The notes beneath the pieces were generated by a model. That model ran no database searches. It was not told where the DNA came from and saw nothing but the letters and a program-made list of their open reading frames with translations. Both the position numbers and the translations under genes were made by a program. Shown in pieces: positions 46,453 through 56,223 of a stretch of 64,000 nt of DNA. The DNA lies in the NCBI RefSeq assembly GCF_002207865.1, contig NZ_BDQM01000001.1, positions 186,001 to 250,000 on the forward strand. The letters are read 5' to 3'. This stretch comes from Colwellia marinimaniae (GTDB taxonomy: Bacteria; Pseudomonadota; Gammaproteobacteria; Enterobacterales; Alteromonadaceae). Each line of letters begins with the position of its first letter. Within the stretch, counting starts at the first letter, position 1.

Positions 46453-46985
46453 TGTTTTTTGTTTTAATTATAACCGCTGCCTTTGTAGTGATTAGTATCT
46501 TTTTTTTCCTTCGCGCTGAGAAGCTACAGCGACAGTTAATAAGCCAAAAACGCGACAGTATAGCTACCCGCAAAGAAAATAAAGCCTTAGTTGACTCTAT
46601 GATACTCGTTGCTACCCGAGGTCAAGAATTTGCTAAAGCTAGATTGGCAAGTTTAAAAGTGCAGGCAACAGCAAGTGAATATGAACAGCTCATTACACAC
46701 CTTGAGTTGATTAGCCCATTAATCAATAATTACAGTATTATTTTTAGGGAATGTCTGAAAGGAAAAGGCCGCCTTAAAGCGGTAAGCAAAAAGTGCTTTG
46801 AAAACCATAATAGTGCGGCTTATAAGAAATTTGTCGCATTAATCGTCACTGATGATAAACAGCTACAGCGTTATTGGTCTAGTGAAAATTTAAACGGTTT
46901 TCTTTTTTTAGTTGAAGCCTTACTAACTATTGATGATAGTAATAATGTATCATCAAAAAATAAAAAAAGTGTTTGTATCTCTTAA
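46452..46985 (+). CDS. small membrane protein with coiled coil, function unknown
   Basis: This 177-residue protein has one N-terminal membrane helix (about 3-20), then a basic helical stretch (about 22-60) likely to form a coiled coil. A soluble C-terminal part (about 65-165) shows no recognised fold. It starts within the stop codon of the TPR gene (TAATG at 46450-46453), a sign of translational coupling and joint function. It is followed by a gene for a degenerate GGDEF-EAL protein. Confidence 0.7.
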   Translation: MFFVLIITAAFVVISIFFFLRAEKLQRQLISQKRDSIATRKENKALVDSMILVATRGQEFAKARLASLKVQATASEYEQLITHLELISPLINNYSIIFRECLKGKGRLKAVSKKCFENHNSAAYKKFVALIVTDDKQLQRYWSSENLNGFLFLVEALLTIDDSNNVSSKNKKSVCIS

Positions 46986-47020
46986 GCATAGCGCTTAAGT
47001 AATTAGAATTTCTGTACAAT

Positions 47021-47047
47021 AGCCTCTTTTTTATTAGGCTGTTTTTT
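47021..47047 (+). terminator. weak terminator-like hairpin
   Basis: AGCCT/AGGCT arms with a 10-base AT loop, then GTTTTTTG, between the small membrane protein gene and the next GGDEF-EAL gene. Its stem is short, so read-through is likely. Confidence 0.4.
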
Positions 47048-47085
47048 GTATTAGTAAAATTTCCCAGGATGGGCTGTGGTTAAAT

Positions 47086-48699
47086 ATGAGTCATTTTAAC
47101 GCCAAGTACTTTTTTTTATTTATTGTTGTTATCGTCGTAGTCGCTCTGTCAGCACTATTTTCCCAGCTTTATCGAGAGCAATTACCGATGGGATTAATGG
47201 CAATGACTGGCTATATTGTTGCTATTATTATCGCCATTACTTTAGTTTGGTTGCTTACCCAAAAGCTCTTTAGCGCAGAAACTAGCCATACTGGCAATGA
47301 AACCATCAGTGTCGAAGAACTCTTTAGTTATACCCATGATCCGGTAACTAACTTACCTACCGCCCAACAAGCATTAAAAATCTTTGCATCTGCAATCAAA
47401 GCAAGTACCGGGCAACGTTATGCTGCTGTGGTATTCAAACCTATTAATTTTGAACAAGTAAATAGTTTATTAGGCTATCACAATTCAGATATTTTATTAC
47501 TTCAGCTTGCTTATTGTTTACGACAAAAAATAGTTAACAATAAAAAATTATTGAGCTTTGCTCATAACCTTGAGCCAGTCCGTATTGCTCGCTTGCAAAG
47601 CTTACAGTTTTTAGTGGTATATAATTTAACTGACAATCGCTTCGATGATAAAAGTATGTTGAATGAGTTGTGTCAACAGCTTGGTGATGCAGTTCCGGAT
47701 GCTTTGAGCTTTAAAAGTTTTTCTTTAAACTTTGAACTGGCCTTTGGTATCGCCATTTCGGGAGAGCATGGTAATAGTGTTGAAGAGGTAATTGCCCATG
47801 CTGGAGACGCATTACTTAACGGACTACAATCTCAGCAAGTGATTAGTTATTTTGATAATAGTAGTATTTTATATACACAAAGTCAGCTGGCGCGGATGGA
47901 ATCACTTCGTCAAGATATAGAAGATGAAAAGTTGTTTTGCTATTTAAAGCCGCAAGTTAATATAAATAATTACCATATTGTTGGCTTTCAATTAAACGTG
48001 CATTGGTATGAGAGAAATGATCATAAACCACTTGAATTGTCTGAATTTTCAACCCTCGCTGAGCAAAGTGGCGAACTGTATCGTTTAACAAAGTATATGT
48101 TTGAGCAAGCTTTCACCACGCTTGAAACTTTACACCGTATTGGTGTCTATCAGCGTATTTCCGTCAGTTTAGCGAGTGAAAACTTGTTTGAAGTCGATTT
48201 AGTTGACTTTATTGAACAAAAGCTACAACAGCATGGCATAGCGGGTAAATATTTAATGATTGAGCTGAATGAACAAGTCATGCTTAATGCAAGTCAGCGG
48301 GTAAAAAATATAATAGATCAACTTAAATCATTAGAGATAAAAATTTCTATTGCTAACTTTTCTGGCAGTTATGAATCATTACGATATGTCCGTAAAATGG
48401 CCATACATCAATTAAAGGTAGATTGTCAGCAATTAACCAATGACAGTAGCAATCGAGTAGATAAGGCCATTACCAATGCACTTGTTACCTTAACACGCAG
48501 CATGAAAATCCCACTTGTTGGTACTAACATTGACCGGCATGATGCCTCACAAGCTTATATAGCTATGGGCGGAGAGTTAATTCAGGGAGATATTATTCAT
48601 TCAGGTGTAATACCTGAGGAAATAGAACTTTGGTTAGAAAAGTGGTATTTACAGCACCCAGAGTCAATTCCTCCTGAAGCTAAACCGTCAATTTATTAA
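47086..48699 (+). CDS. membrane GGDEF-EAL protein with both active sites degenerate
   Basis: This 537-residue protein has two membrane helices (about 8-28 and 38-60), a GGDEF domain (about 85-250) and an EAL domain (about 265-520). In the GGDEF domain the signature site reads LQSLQF (about 170). In the EAL domain FQLNVHW replaces EALxRW, ELNEQ replaces ELTE, and ANFSGSYESLRY replaces the DDFGTGYSSL loop. No catalytic acid of either site is kept, so neither synthesis nor breakdown of c-di-GMP is expected. A receptor or RNase E/Csr-type adaptor role, as for the unrelated but similarly degenerate CsrD, is possible. Confidence 0.85.
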   Translation: MSHFNAKYFFLFIVVIVVVALSALFSQLYREQLPMGLMAMTGYIVAIIIAITLVWLLTQKLFSAETSHTGNETISVEELFSYTHDPVTNLPTAQQALKIFASAIKASTGQRYAAVVFKPINFEQVNSLLGYHNSDILLLQLAYCLRQKIVNNKKLLSFAHNLEPVRIARLQSLQFLVVYNLTDNRFDDKSMLNELCQQLGDAVPDALSFKSFSLNFELAFGIAISGEHGNSVEEVIAHAGDALLNGLQSQQVISYFDNSSILYTQSQLARMESLRQDIEDEKLFCYLKPQVNINNYHIVGFQLNVHWYERNDHKPLELSEFSTLAEQSGELYRLTKYMFEQAFTTLETLHRIGVYQRISVSLASENLFEVDLVDFIEQKLQQHGIAGKYLMIELNEQVMLNASQRVKNIIDQLKSLEIKISIANFSGSYESLRYVRKMAIHQLKVDCQQLTNDSSNRVDKAITNALVTLTRSMKIPLVGTNIDRHDASQAYIAMGGELIQGDIIHSGVIPEEIELWLEKWYLQHPESIPPEAKPSIY

Positions 48700-48719
48700 G
48701 CTCATTGGCTTATATAATT

Positions 48720-48745
48720 AAGGCTGATGCCTTAGCATCAGCCTT
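48720..48745. terminator. hairpin between convergent genes
   Basis: AAGGCTGATGC and GCATCAGCCTT pair around a CTTA loop, between the GGDEF-EAL gene and rraA, which converge here. T-tracts are poor, so it probably acts weakly in both directions. Confidence 0.6.
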
Positions 48746-48749
48746 GAGG

Positions 48750-49235
48750 TCATTCAATATCTAGCGCTTCAGGTGACAGTATAATGCCAGTATTATCGGC
48801 ATAAATATGGTCATCAGGTAGTATAGTCACGCCAGCAAAGTTGATGGCAATATCAGTTTCGCCAATACTTTGATCACTTGCCCCTACAGGAATTGCCACG
48901 AGTGCCTGAATACCCATATCGATATCTTCTAAAGCATCGACATCGCGAACACTACCATTGCAAATAATACCTTCCCAGCCGTTGCTAGCAGCACACTGGG
49001 CAATATTAATATCAATAAGCGCACGGCGGGTTGAACCACCACCATCAATAACTAGCACCTTTCCTTTGCCATTAAGCTTCACTAACTCAGCTATCAAACC
49101 TAAATTTTCAAAACACTTTACCGTGACAACTTGGCCAGCAAATGAGCTGACACCACCATAGTTACAAAAAATAGGATCAACAACATCAATTAAATCGGCA
49201 TAAAAGTCACATAATTCAGAGGTGTTATATTGCAT
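48750..49235 (-). CDS. rraA: ribonuclease E activity regulator RraA
   Basis: RraA is a small trimeric protein that binds RNase E and its degradosome and lowers RNA turnover. The 161-residue protein has the characteristic [15 protein letters not shown] (about 60-74), [11 protein letters not shown] and the C-terminal [13 protein letters not shown]. Length fits RraA. In E. coli rraA lies close to hslVU; here it is 5 kb from hslU, with a GGDEF-EAL and a chemoreceptor gene in between. Confidence 0.93.
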   Translation of the reverse strand: MQYNTSELCDFYADLIDVVDPIFCNYGGVSSFAGQVVTVKCFENLGLIAELVKLNGKGKVLVIDGGGSTRRALIDINIAQCAASNGWEGIICNGSVRDVDALEDIDMGIQALVAIPVGASDQSIGETDIAINFAGVTILPDDHIYADNTGIILSPEALDIE

Positions 49236-49448
49236 GCTAGCTCTCTTTTTATTTGAAGATAATATTCAAGGTCAGTATATATTGTTATGAATAAAATAAA
49301 ACCTATTATATATTTAGCGGGTATTACTTGAATTCAAAGGTAAAAGCCTTTTTAATAGCACTACCTTTGGCTACTAAAACCTCAATTCATTTGTCGACAA
49401 CGACTGGCTTTAAGTGGATCTCTTGATAGTTATGATTAAACATTTTTT

Positions 49449-51473
49449 ATGATAGATTATATTACGCCACGGACTTTTTTATTCGCGACGCAAGCCGTAG
49501 TTTTTTCGGTGTTGTTATTTGTCTTTGTTGTTTACTATCGCACTTTCTTGCGTAAATATGTCATGTATTGGTTAGTCAGTATAGCCATGTTAAGTCTTAG
49601 CTATTTTATTAAGGCTTTTCTCCCGTATACCAGTGTGGATTTGGCCAGTAACAACTGGCACTTTATCGCAGAATTCATTCTGCAAACTTGTCAGTATTCG
49701 TTTTTATTTTTCCTGGTGCTGGGTGTGTTTAATGCTAAAACGCATAAAGCAATCCCTAATAAGATACCAATAGCTGGACTGAGTTTAATTATAGTTGTCA
49801 GTTTAACCACCACACTGTGGTTTTCTTTTGACCCCAGCCAGGCGTTCAATCATTTTTATTTAACGATTAGCCTGCCTAGTTTTATTTTTGGTTGTAGCTT
49901 TCTCGCTTTAGCAAGTTACCTTTTATTTGATAAAACGAGTTACTTTTCTAGCAAAGTATTAATGTACTTTGCTGCGGTTATTGGTCTTCGTTATTTAATC
50001 CATTCTTTCATTTCTATTGTGGCTTTAACTGAGCCTTGGTTTCGTCAGTTAGAGTTGTTTTTATTATATTTCGATGTCGCTGCCCACAGTATTCTTGGTT
50101 TTATTTTACTTATTTGGATGCAAGGTGCAGAGAGGTTTGCCGCTATAAATGCCATTAATAGAGCGCAATACTTAGGTAAACATGACTCGTTAACCGGAGC
50201 ACTCAATCGCGAACAAGTGATGGCTAAGTTATCCGATAAAATACATGAGCTAAGCCAAGCAAATAAAACCAACAAAAATCAGTTAAAACTGTCGGTTTTC
50301 TTAATCGATATAAAACAATTTAAATTTGTTAACGATACCTACGGCTTAAAAATAGGTGATTATATTCTCGGGGAAATTGCCAGCAGACTTAATCACAGTG
50401 TTTTTATGCCTCAGGCGGTAGGACGCTTAAGTGGTGATTCTTTTATGTTTGTTATTGAATTTGAGCAGGCTTCCCATGTAGATAGAGCGGTAAGCCATAT
50501 CCACGAACTTATTGAACGAACCTTTCGTTATGAACAGCAAGAAATATCAATCCAAGCGAGTATTGGTTACTGCTTTTACCCGGACGATGCTGATAAAGCA
50601 GAGGAACTTTTACAAAAAGCTAACCTTGCCTTGCATCATGCAGAAACTAACAATATTGCCACTGTCGCCTTTAAAGAAGGAATGCAAGCACAGGGACGAC
50701 ATTTGTTGATCATGGAAAAGCAGTTAAGAGCAGCATTAGAGCATGATGAGTTTATTTTATATTACCAGCCGCAATTAAACTTATTAACAAATAAACTCGA
50801 AGGTGTTGAAGCATTAGTTCGTTGGCAGCACCCTGAGAAAGGCCTGCTTGCTCCGAGTGAATTCTTGAGTGAAATTGAAGCTTTGAATATGCATAATGAA
50901 TTTGATAATTATATTTTAGACAAGGCTTGCCAAGCGAGTGAGCGCTGGTTCAATTTATACCAACGTCGTATTGCTATCGCGGTAAATATAACGGCTATTG
51001 AATTTCAAAATGAGCAACTGGTCACGAATATTCAAAATCTATTGCATAAATATAGTATACCTTCTCGCTATCTAGAATTAGAAATCACTGAAAACGTGGT
51101 TATGACTGATATTGCCCGAGCAATGGACAGCATTGTTAAATTACAAAGCATGGGCATTAAGGTGTCAATTGATGACTTTGGTACTGGCTATTCATCTCTC
51201 GCTTACTTACGAGAGTTACCTATTGATAAAATAAAAATTGATCGTAGCTTTATTCACGAGGTGGCTATTAATGACTCAGATCTAACCATAGTTAAGTCTA
51301 TGATAGACCTTTCACACGGTTTAGGTAAACGTGTCTTAGCTGAGGGTGTTGAAACTGTCGAGCAACTTAACCTATTACGCCATTTAGGTTGTGATGCGGT
51401 GCAAGGCTACTTTATTAGCAAGCCCTTGCCTGAAGATGAACTGGTACTTTACCTTAAAAGAAAAAAACGCTAG
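49449..51473 (+). CDS. membrane GGDEF-EAL protein; GGDEF broken, EAL intact
   Basis: This 674-residue protein has an N-terminal membrane sensor of about seven helices (residues 8-235), similar in kind to MASE-type domains. A GGDEF domain (about 245-415) follows, with SGDSF at about 328 in place of GGDEF. The EAL domain (about 430-670) is intact: EALVRW (about 454), ELEITENVVM, DDFGTGYSSL (about 575), KIDRSF and LAEGVET. It is most likely a c-di-GMP phosphodiesterase, with the GGDEF half as a regulator (for example GTP-binding). It is divergent from rraA. Confidence 0.9.
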   Translation: MIDYITPRTFLFATQAVVFSVLLFVFVVYYRTFLRKYVMYWLVSIAMLSLSYFIKAFLPYTSVDLASNNWHFIAEFILQTCQYSFLFFLVLGVFNAKTHKAIPNKIPIAGLSLIIVVSLTTTLWFSFDPSQAFNHFYLTISLPSFIFGCSFLALASYLLFDKTSYFSSKVLMYFAAVIGLRYLIHSFISIVALTEPWFRQLELFLLYFDVAAHSILGFILLIWMQGAERFAAINAINRAQYLGKHDSLTGALNREQVMAKLSDKIHELSQANKTNKNQLKLSVFLIDIKQFKFVNDTYGLKIGDYILGEIASRLNHSVFMPQAVGRLSGDSFMFVIEFEQASHVDRAVSHIHELIERTFRYEQQEISIQASIGYCFYPDDADKAEELLQKANLALHHAETNNIATVAFKEGMQAQGRHLLIMEKQLRAALEHDEFILYYQPQLNLLTNKLEGVEALVRWQHPEKGLLAPSEFLSEIEALNMHNEFDNYILDKACQASERWFNLYQRRIAIAVNITAIEFQNEQLVTNIQNLLHKYSIPSRYLELEITENVVMTDIARAMDSIVKLQSMGIKVSIDDFGTGYSSLAYLRELPIDKIKIDRSFIHEVAINDSDLTIVKSMIDLSHGLGKRVLAEGVETVEQLNLLRHLGCDAVQGYFISKPLPEDELVLYLKRKKR

Positions 51474-51799
51474 GACAAGCTTCTTTATAACCCCATGAAC
51501 GCTATATTATCTCTCATTAACTTATCTCAGGAAAACTACTAAATTGTAGGAAAATTAGCCATTAATTATAAAGTGTGAATTTAAGTGAAAATAAATTAAA
51601 AAAAATCGGATACTTACCGATACAGTCTATACTAAACAAAGAAATAACCTAAGTAACACCTCCTTTTTACACCCTGTGTTTTGTATTATTATTATCATGG
51701 CAAGGTGAATTTGGGGTCGCAGATAAGCTGAAAATGGCTTCTGGATAAGTACACCTTTTGTTTTTTTTCTATCTAAGTTCATTTTTAAGGTTAAAAGCT
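51474..51799 (+). other. 326-bp intergenic region upstream of the chemoreceptor
   Basis: AT-rich. It holds a candidate FliA promoter (51597-51623) and a possible leader of about 170 nt before the chemoreceptor ATG. No reading frame with a ribosome site and no riboswitch motif was seen. Confidence 0.6.
51597..51623 (+). promoter_or_regulatory. candidate FliA (sigma28) promoter
   Basis: TAAAAAAA (51597-51604), an 11-base spacer and ACCGATAC (51616-51623) fit the flagellar/chemotaxis consensus TAAAGTTT-N11-GCCGATAA at 5/8 and 6/8 positions with exact spacing. It lies 177 bp before the chemoreceptor ATG. Confidence 0.45.
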
Positions 51800-53659
51800 A
51801 TGCTTATAAAACATAAACTAATCGCCAATACCACAATATTAGTACTCGCAATGAGCCTAATGTTAGTGTTATTGAACTACGCAAGCTCATCGTTACAACA
51901 CGATATAACTATAGCTAAGGATATTGGCAATATTAAAGTGGCTATTTTAGAGCTAAGGCGTGATGAAAAAGATTTTTCTGCCCGTAAAAAGTTGAAATAT
52001 TCGCAAAAATTCGATAATAAAATGATGGCTGTGCAACAGCAAATTACGACCCTGAGCAATGACTTTGCGCAAGTGGGCTTGCCTATGCCGGAATTAACCA
52101 GTACCGGCAATATTTTAATTGAGTATCAGAGTCAATTTAATAAGATTGTTACTTTGCAAAAGAAAATTGGTTTGGATGCCAAATCTGGCTTATATGGTGA
52201 ACTTCGCACCGCGGTTCATAATGTTGAAAGCCTCATTGGCACAAATAACTATCGTTTGCGCAGTGAAATGTTACAGCTAAGACGTAATGAAAAAGACTTT
52301 ATGTTAAGACTCGATGACAAATATGTCGATAAACTGCAACGTAACGTTAGCAAGCTACTAGCAAGTGTGCAAAGTAGTAATTTTTCATCAGCTAAAAGGC
52401 AAGACGTTAGTAAGTTAATTAAAGTATACCAAAGGGTTTTCTTAAATTTAGTGACCGCCCAAAAAGAGCTCGGCTATCACGAGAACATGGGCGTGAAGAA
52501 TGATATGCGTAATATAGTTCACCAAGTTGATAGTGAGCTGTCCAAACTGTTTTTGGCTAGTGATGCGGCGGTAAAAGAAGATGTTGCTTTTGTTAAGACC
52601 TTGGCATATAGCCTGTTTACTGTTGTACTTGTGGTCGCTTTAGTCAGTGCCTGGCTAATAGGAAAAAGTATTTTAGATCGCATTAATAACTTACAGCAGA
52701 CCATGAATAAAATTGCTCAAAGTAATGATTTAACCACTAAAGTTGACGTTAGTGGTGGCGATGAATTATCGGATATGGCCGAAGTATTTAACCACATGTT
52801 AACCAACTTCCGTTCACTTATTGTGGAAGTTAATCACTCAGTAAATACCCTTAATTCTGCCACAGGCAGCCTGGCTGAAAATATCTACAATGCTAATGAA
52901 GGGGTGGAAACCCAAATGCAGCAAACTGATCTTGTGGCAACCGCCGTCACCGAAATGGTGGCAACCATAGATGAAATTGCAACTAACACGCGAGAAGCCG
53001 CTCATAAAGCTGAGTTAACCAATAAGAATGCTGAAAAAGGTAAGGCAGGAGTAGAGCAGACCATAGATAAAATCGGTCAGCTTTCTGCAAAACTTTTAGA
53101 CTCAGAAAATGTGGTCAAAGAGTTAGAAAAAGAAAGTATCACAATTGCCTCGGTCTTAGGTGTTATTCGTGGCATTGCCGAACAAACTAACTTGCTTGCG
53201 TTAAACGCAGCGATTGAAGCGGCAAGAGCCGGAGAGCAGGGTCGAGGTTTTGCCGTGGTCGCTGATGAAGTAAGAACGCTAGCGAGTAGAACACAAGACT
53301 CGACTCAAGAAATTGAAACCATTATTAGTTTATTACAAAAACGTACTCAAGAGATTGTTTTGTTAATGGCTGAGTGTCGAAACCAAGGCGAAGAGAGTGC
53401 CGAGCAAGCAAGCTCTGCTGGTGCTATGTTAGATGAAATAACCCAAGATGTCGCTTTGATTATGGATATGAACAGTGCTATTGCTACGGCTATTCAAGAG
53501 CAAAGTACCGTTGCCTCAGAAGTTAACCAACACGTAGTGATGATCAGAGATGTTACCGAAAAATCTGGAGAGTCAGCTAAGCAAAATGAGCATATGAGTG
53601 AAGAGTTATCACAGCAGGCGCAAGTGCTAACTAAAGAAGTCAGCCGATTTACTGTCTAG
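51800..53659 (+). CDS. methyl-accepting chemotaxis protein with HBM-type sensor domain
   Basis: This inner-membrane chemoreceptor signals through CheA/CheW. I start at ATG 51800, nine bases after AAGG; a TTG at 51758 would add a poor leader. The 619 residues have TM1 (about 8-26) and a periplasmic helical bimodular (HBM) domain (about 30-268). That domain carries two copies of the LRR(D/N)EKDF motif; relatives bind organic acids. TM2 (about 270-290), a HAMP domain and the signalling hairpin follow, the latter with [20 protein letters not shown] near 455-474. No NWETF-type pentapeptide is seen at the C-terminus. Confidence 0.93.
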   Translation: MLIKHKLIANTTILVLAMSLMLVLLNYASSSLQHDITIAKDIGNIKVAILELRRDEKDFSARKKLKYSQKFDNKMMAVQQQITTLSNDFAQVGLPMPELTSTGNILIEYQSQFNKIVTLQKKIGLDAKSGLYGELRTAVHNVESLIGTNNYRLRSEMLQLRRNEKDFMLRLDDKYVDKLQRNVSKLLASVQSSNFSSAKRQDVSKLIKVYQRVFLNLVTAQKELGYHENMGVKNDMRNIVHQVDSELSKLFLASDAAVKEDVAFVKTLAYSLFTVVLVVALVSAWLIGKSILDRINNLQQTMNKIAQSNDLTTKVDVSGGDELSDMAEVFNHMLTNFRSLIVEVNHSVNTLNSATGSLAENIYNANEGVETQMQQTDLVATAVTEMVATIDEIATNTREAAHKAELTNKNAEKGKAGVEQTIDKIGQLSAKLLDSENVVKELEKESITIASVLGVIRGIAEQTNLLALNAAIEAARAGEQGRGFAVVADEVRTLASRTQDSTQEIETIISLLQKRTQEIVLLMAECRNQGEESAEQASSAGAMLDEITQDVALIMDMNSAIATAIQEQSTVASEVNQHVVMIRDVTEKSGESAKQNEHMSEELSQQAQVLTKEVSRFTV

Positions 53660-53684
53660 TTTAATCCTCTAAAAGAGTTAAATG

Positions 53685-53719
53685 AAAATGCCCTGATTTG
53701 TGGCGTCAGGGCATTTTTT
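53685..53719 (+). terminator. rho-independent terminator of the chemoreceptor gene
   Basis: AAAATGCCCTGA pairs with TCAGGGCATTTT around a 9-base loop and is followed by T residues, 26 bp after the stop codon. Confidence 0.9.
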
Positions 53720-53769
53720 ATTGGGCTTAAAAGAGCAAACCCTTATTGAATAAAACTTAATTAGTTATT

Positions 53770-54147
53770 TTATAACTGTTTAATATCAATCATGGCTTCA
53801 CGGGAGTGACCACTGGCTTTTAGCTCAGTTAAATAATGCTGCCAACGAACTTTATATTCACTGGCTAATATTTGTATATATTGCTCACTATAGATAGCGT
53901 TATGGCCATCATCGAAAATCAAGCGATAACCATGTTTTGCGACACTCTCAATTTTAACTAAGCGCACCGCCTTTTTATGACTAGTAATCGCAGCCGGCCC
54001 AGTTTTTAGTTTTTTAGCTGAGCTTGCTGGTGAGCTAATACGCAAATATTCAAAACTTAGTAGCGCACTCTCTATCGTCTGGCTAGCAGCAAACTCAATA
54101 GCTAGATTGTGCTGGTTATTATCTATAATAAAATGGGTAATATTCAT
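53770..54147 (-). CDS. DUF971 protein
   Basis: This 125-residue protein of the DUF971 type resembles the N-terminal domain of gamma-butyrobetaine hydroxylase. It shows LSFEYLRISSPA (about 30-41) and VKIESVAKHGYRLIFDDGHNAIYS, the usual blocks of this domain. Members often lie next to hslVU in gammaproteobacteria, and here it is 57 bp downstream of hslU on the same strand. It may act in metal or Fe-S handling, but its function in this setting is unknown. Confidence 0.85.
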   Translation of the reverse strand: MNITHFIIDNNQHNLAIEFAASQTIESALLSFEYLRISSPASSAKKLKTGPAAITSHKKAVRLVKIESVAKHGYRLIFDDGHNAIYSEQYIQILASEYKVRWQHYLTELKASGHSREAMIDIKQL

Positions 54148-54204
54148 AACAGTACAGTATCTAACCTTTGAGTTATCTTCATTAATTTAATAATAGTCTG
54201 GTAA

Positions 54205-55536
54205 TTAAAGAATAAAGCGACTTAAATCTTCGTTTTTAATGACATCGCTTAATATGTTATTAACATAAGCTTGGTCTATGCTAATAGTCTCACCACTACG
54301 TTGGTCAGCATTAAAGGATAAATCTTCAACCAAACGTTCCATCATGGTATGTAAACGACGTGCTCCAATGTTTTCAGTGCTCTCATTTACTTGCCATGCA
54401 GCATCAGCAATAGCCTTAATACCATCATCGGTAAAGGTTACTTCCACGCCTTCAGTACCGAGTAAAGCAATATACTGTTCGGTTAACGAAGCAAAAGGTT
54501 CGGTTAAAATACGCACGAAATCGTCAGCCGTTAACGCTTTTAACTCAACACGAATAGGCAAACGACCTTGTAACTCAGGGATCAAGTCTGAAGGTTTGCA
54601 CATTTGAAAGGCACCCGAGGCGATAAATAAGATATGATCAGTTTTGATCATGCCATGCTTAGTGCTTACCGTACAACCTTCAATTAAGGGTAACAAGTCT
54701 CGTTGCACACCCTCACGAGAAACATCTCCGCCGCCTGAGTTCTCGGCGCGTTTACAGATTTTGTCGATTTCATCGATAAAGACAATACCATTTTGTTCTA
54801 CCGCATCAATAGCCTTTTGCTTGATGTCATCTTGATTAACGATTTTAGCGGCTTCTTCTTCTTGTAAAGCTTTAAAGGCATCTTTAATTTTAAGTTTACG
54901 TTTGCTGGTTTTATCACTCGACATGTTTTGGAACATGCTTTGTAATTGTGAGGTCATGTCTTCCATACCAGGAGGAGCCATGATTTCAACACCCACTTGC
55001 GGTGAGGCTAAATCTAGTTCAATTTCTTTATCATCTAGTTTACCTTCACGCAGTTTTTTACGGAATATTTGCCGAGTATTGGTGTTTTCGCTGGTTTCAT
55101 CATTACCAAAACCGTCACGAGCTGGCGGTAAAAGTACATCTAAAATACGTTCTTCAGCGGCTTCTTCAGCGATATGTTTAACACGTTCCATCTCACTTTC
55201 TTTAACCATCTTTATGGCCATATCGGCAAGGTCACGAATAATAGATTCTACTTCTTTACCAACATATCCTACTTCGGTGAACTTAGTCGCTTCTACCTTG
55301 ATAAACGGTGCATTAGCAAGCTTTGCTAAACGGCGAGCAATTTCAGTTTTGCCAACACCGGTAGGGCCTATCATGAGAATGTTTTTAGGGGTAACTTCGT
55401 TACGTAAATCTTTATCAAGTTGCATTCTACGCCAGCGGTTTCGCAGCGCGATGGCAACAGCACGTTTGGCATCACTTTGACCAACAATGTGGCTATCTAA
55501 TTCATGGACAATTTCGCGTGGGGTCATATCTGACAT
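54205..55536 (-). CDS. hslU: HslU, ATPase subunit of the HslUV protease
   Basis: HslU is the AAA+ unfoldase that feeds substrates to the HslV peptidase. The 443 residues have the Walker [16 protein letters not shown] (about 56-70), Walker B FIDEIDKI (about 250-257), the inserted I-domain (about 110-240, with the [10 protein letters not shown] block), and the C-terminal tail ending in DLSRFIL, which enters HslV pockets. The start follows GAGGAATAAAA. hslV lies 85 bp upstream in the same operon. Confidence 0.97.
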   Translation of the reverse strand: MSDMTPREIVHELDSHIVGQSDAKRAVAIALRNRWRRMQLDKDLRNEVTPKNILMIGPTGVGKTEIARRLAKLANAPFIKVEATKFTEVGYVGKEVESIIRDLADMAIKMVKESEMERVKHIAEEAAEERILDVLLPPARDGFGNDETSENTNTRQIFRKKLREGKLDDKEIELDLASPQVGVEIMAPPGMEDMTSQLQSMFQNMSSDKTSKRKLKIKDAFKALQEEEAAKIVNQDDIKQKAIDAVEQNGIVFIDEIDKICKRAENSGGGDVSREGVQRDLLPLIEGCTVSTKHGMIKTDHILFIASGAFQMCKPSDLIPELQGRLPIRVELKALTADDFVRILTEPFASLTEQYIALLGTEGVEVTFTDDGIKAIADAAWQVNESTENIGARRLHTMMERLVEDLSFNADQRSGETISIDQAYVNNILSDVIKNEDLSRFIL

Positions 55537-55621
55537 TTTTATTCCTCTTTACGGCCAGAGGAGTGTTTGACTCATACTCTGGCAGCATATTAATCAGGTT
55601 GCTCTTTTGCAAGAGCGAAGG

Positions 55622-56140
55622 CTAGAGTTCGTCTATGGTGTGTTCTTGGTTGGTAAAAACACAGATATTGCCAGCAATAGTTAATGATTTCTCTACTATC
55701 TCTTTGGCACTTAAGTCGGTATTTTCTAACAGTGCTATGGCGGCAGCCTGGGCAAAGTTACCACCACTACCAATGGCGATAAGGTCATTTTCGGGCTGAA
55801 TAACATCGCCATTACCGGTAATTATTAATGAGGCGGTTTCATCAGCAACGGCAAGTAAAGCTTCTAGCTTTCTTAATGCTCTATCACTGCGCCAGTCTTT
55901 AGCAAGCTCTACTGCCGCTTTGGTTAAATGACCTTGATGTTGCTCTAATTTACTTTCAAAACGCTCAAATAGAGTAAATGCATCGGCGGTGCCACCGGCA
56001 AAACCTGCCAACACCTTATTATTATACAAACGGCGAACTTTTAGGGCATTGCCTTTCATTATGGTATTGCCAAGTGATACTTGACCATCGCCACCAATAG
56101 CCACTTTGCCATTACGTCTTACTGAAATAATAGTAGTCAC
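55622..56140 (-). CDS. hslV: HslV, peptidase subunit of the HslUV protease
   Basis: HslV is the proteasome-beta-like threonine peptidase of the HslUV complex. The start codon is GTG at 56140 behind TGAGGTTAAT. The next codon gives the Thr that becomes the N-terminal nucleophile after removal of the initiator Met. Motifs include [26 protein letters not shown] and [14 protein letters not shown] (about 47-60), with the [11 protein letters not shown] loop near 125. The 172 residues are of normal size. A sigma32-like promoter lies directly upstream (56178-56205). Confidence 0.97.
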   Translation of the reverse strand: MTTIISVRRNGKVAIGGDGQVSLGNTIMKGNALKVRRLYNNKVLAGFAGGTADAFTLFERFESKLEQHQGHLTKAAVELAKDWRSDRALRKLEALLAVADETASLIITGNGDVIQPENDLIAIGSGGNFAQAAAIALLENTDLSAKEIVEKSLTIAGNICVFTNQEHTIDEL

Positions 56141-56177
56141 ATTAACCTCATTTTAACTCAATTCATTGATGCTAATG

Positions 56178-56205
56178 TAATTGGGCTCTTTGTGGTTTTT
56201 TCAAG
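56178..56205 (-). promoter_or_regulatory. sigma32 (heat-shock) type promoter of hslVU
   Basis: On the minus strand CTTGAAA (56199-56205), 13 bases, and CCCAATTA (56178-56185) fit the sigma32 consensus CTTGAAA-N13/14-CCCCATnT. The hslVU operon is under RpoH control in E. coli. Transcription would start about 30 bp before the hslV GTG. Confidence 0.8.
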
Positions 56206-56223
56206 GAGTAGACAAGATATTAA

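Noticed and set aside
54902-55480. 192-codon plus-strand frame opposite hslU
   Set aside because: Antisense shadow of a well-conserved gene; serine-rich and without a ribosome site.
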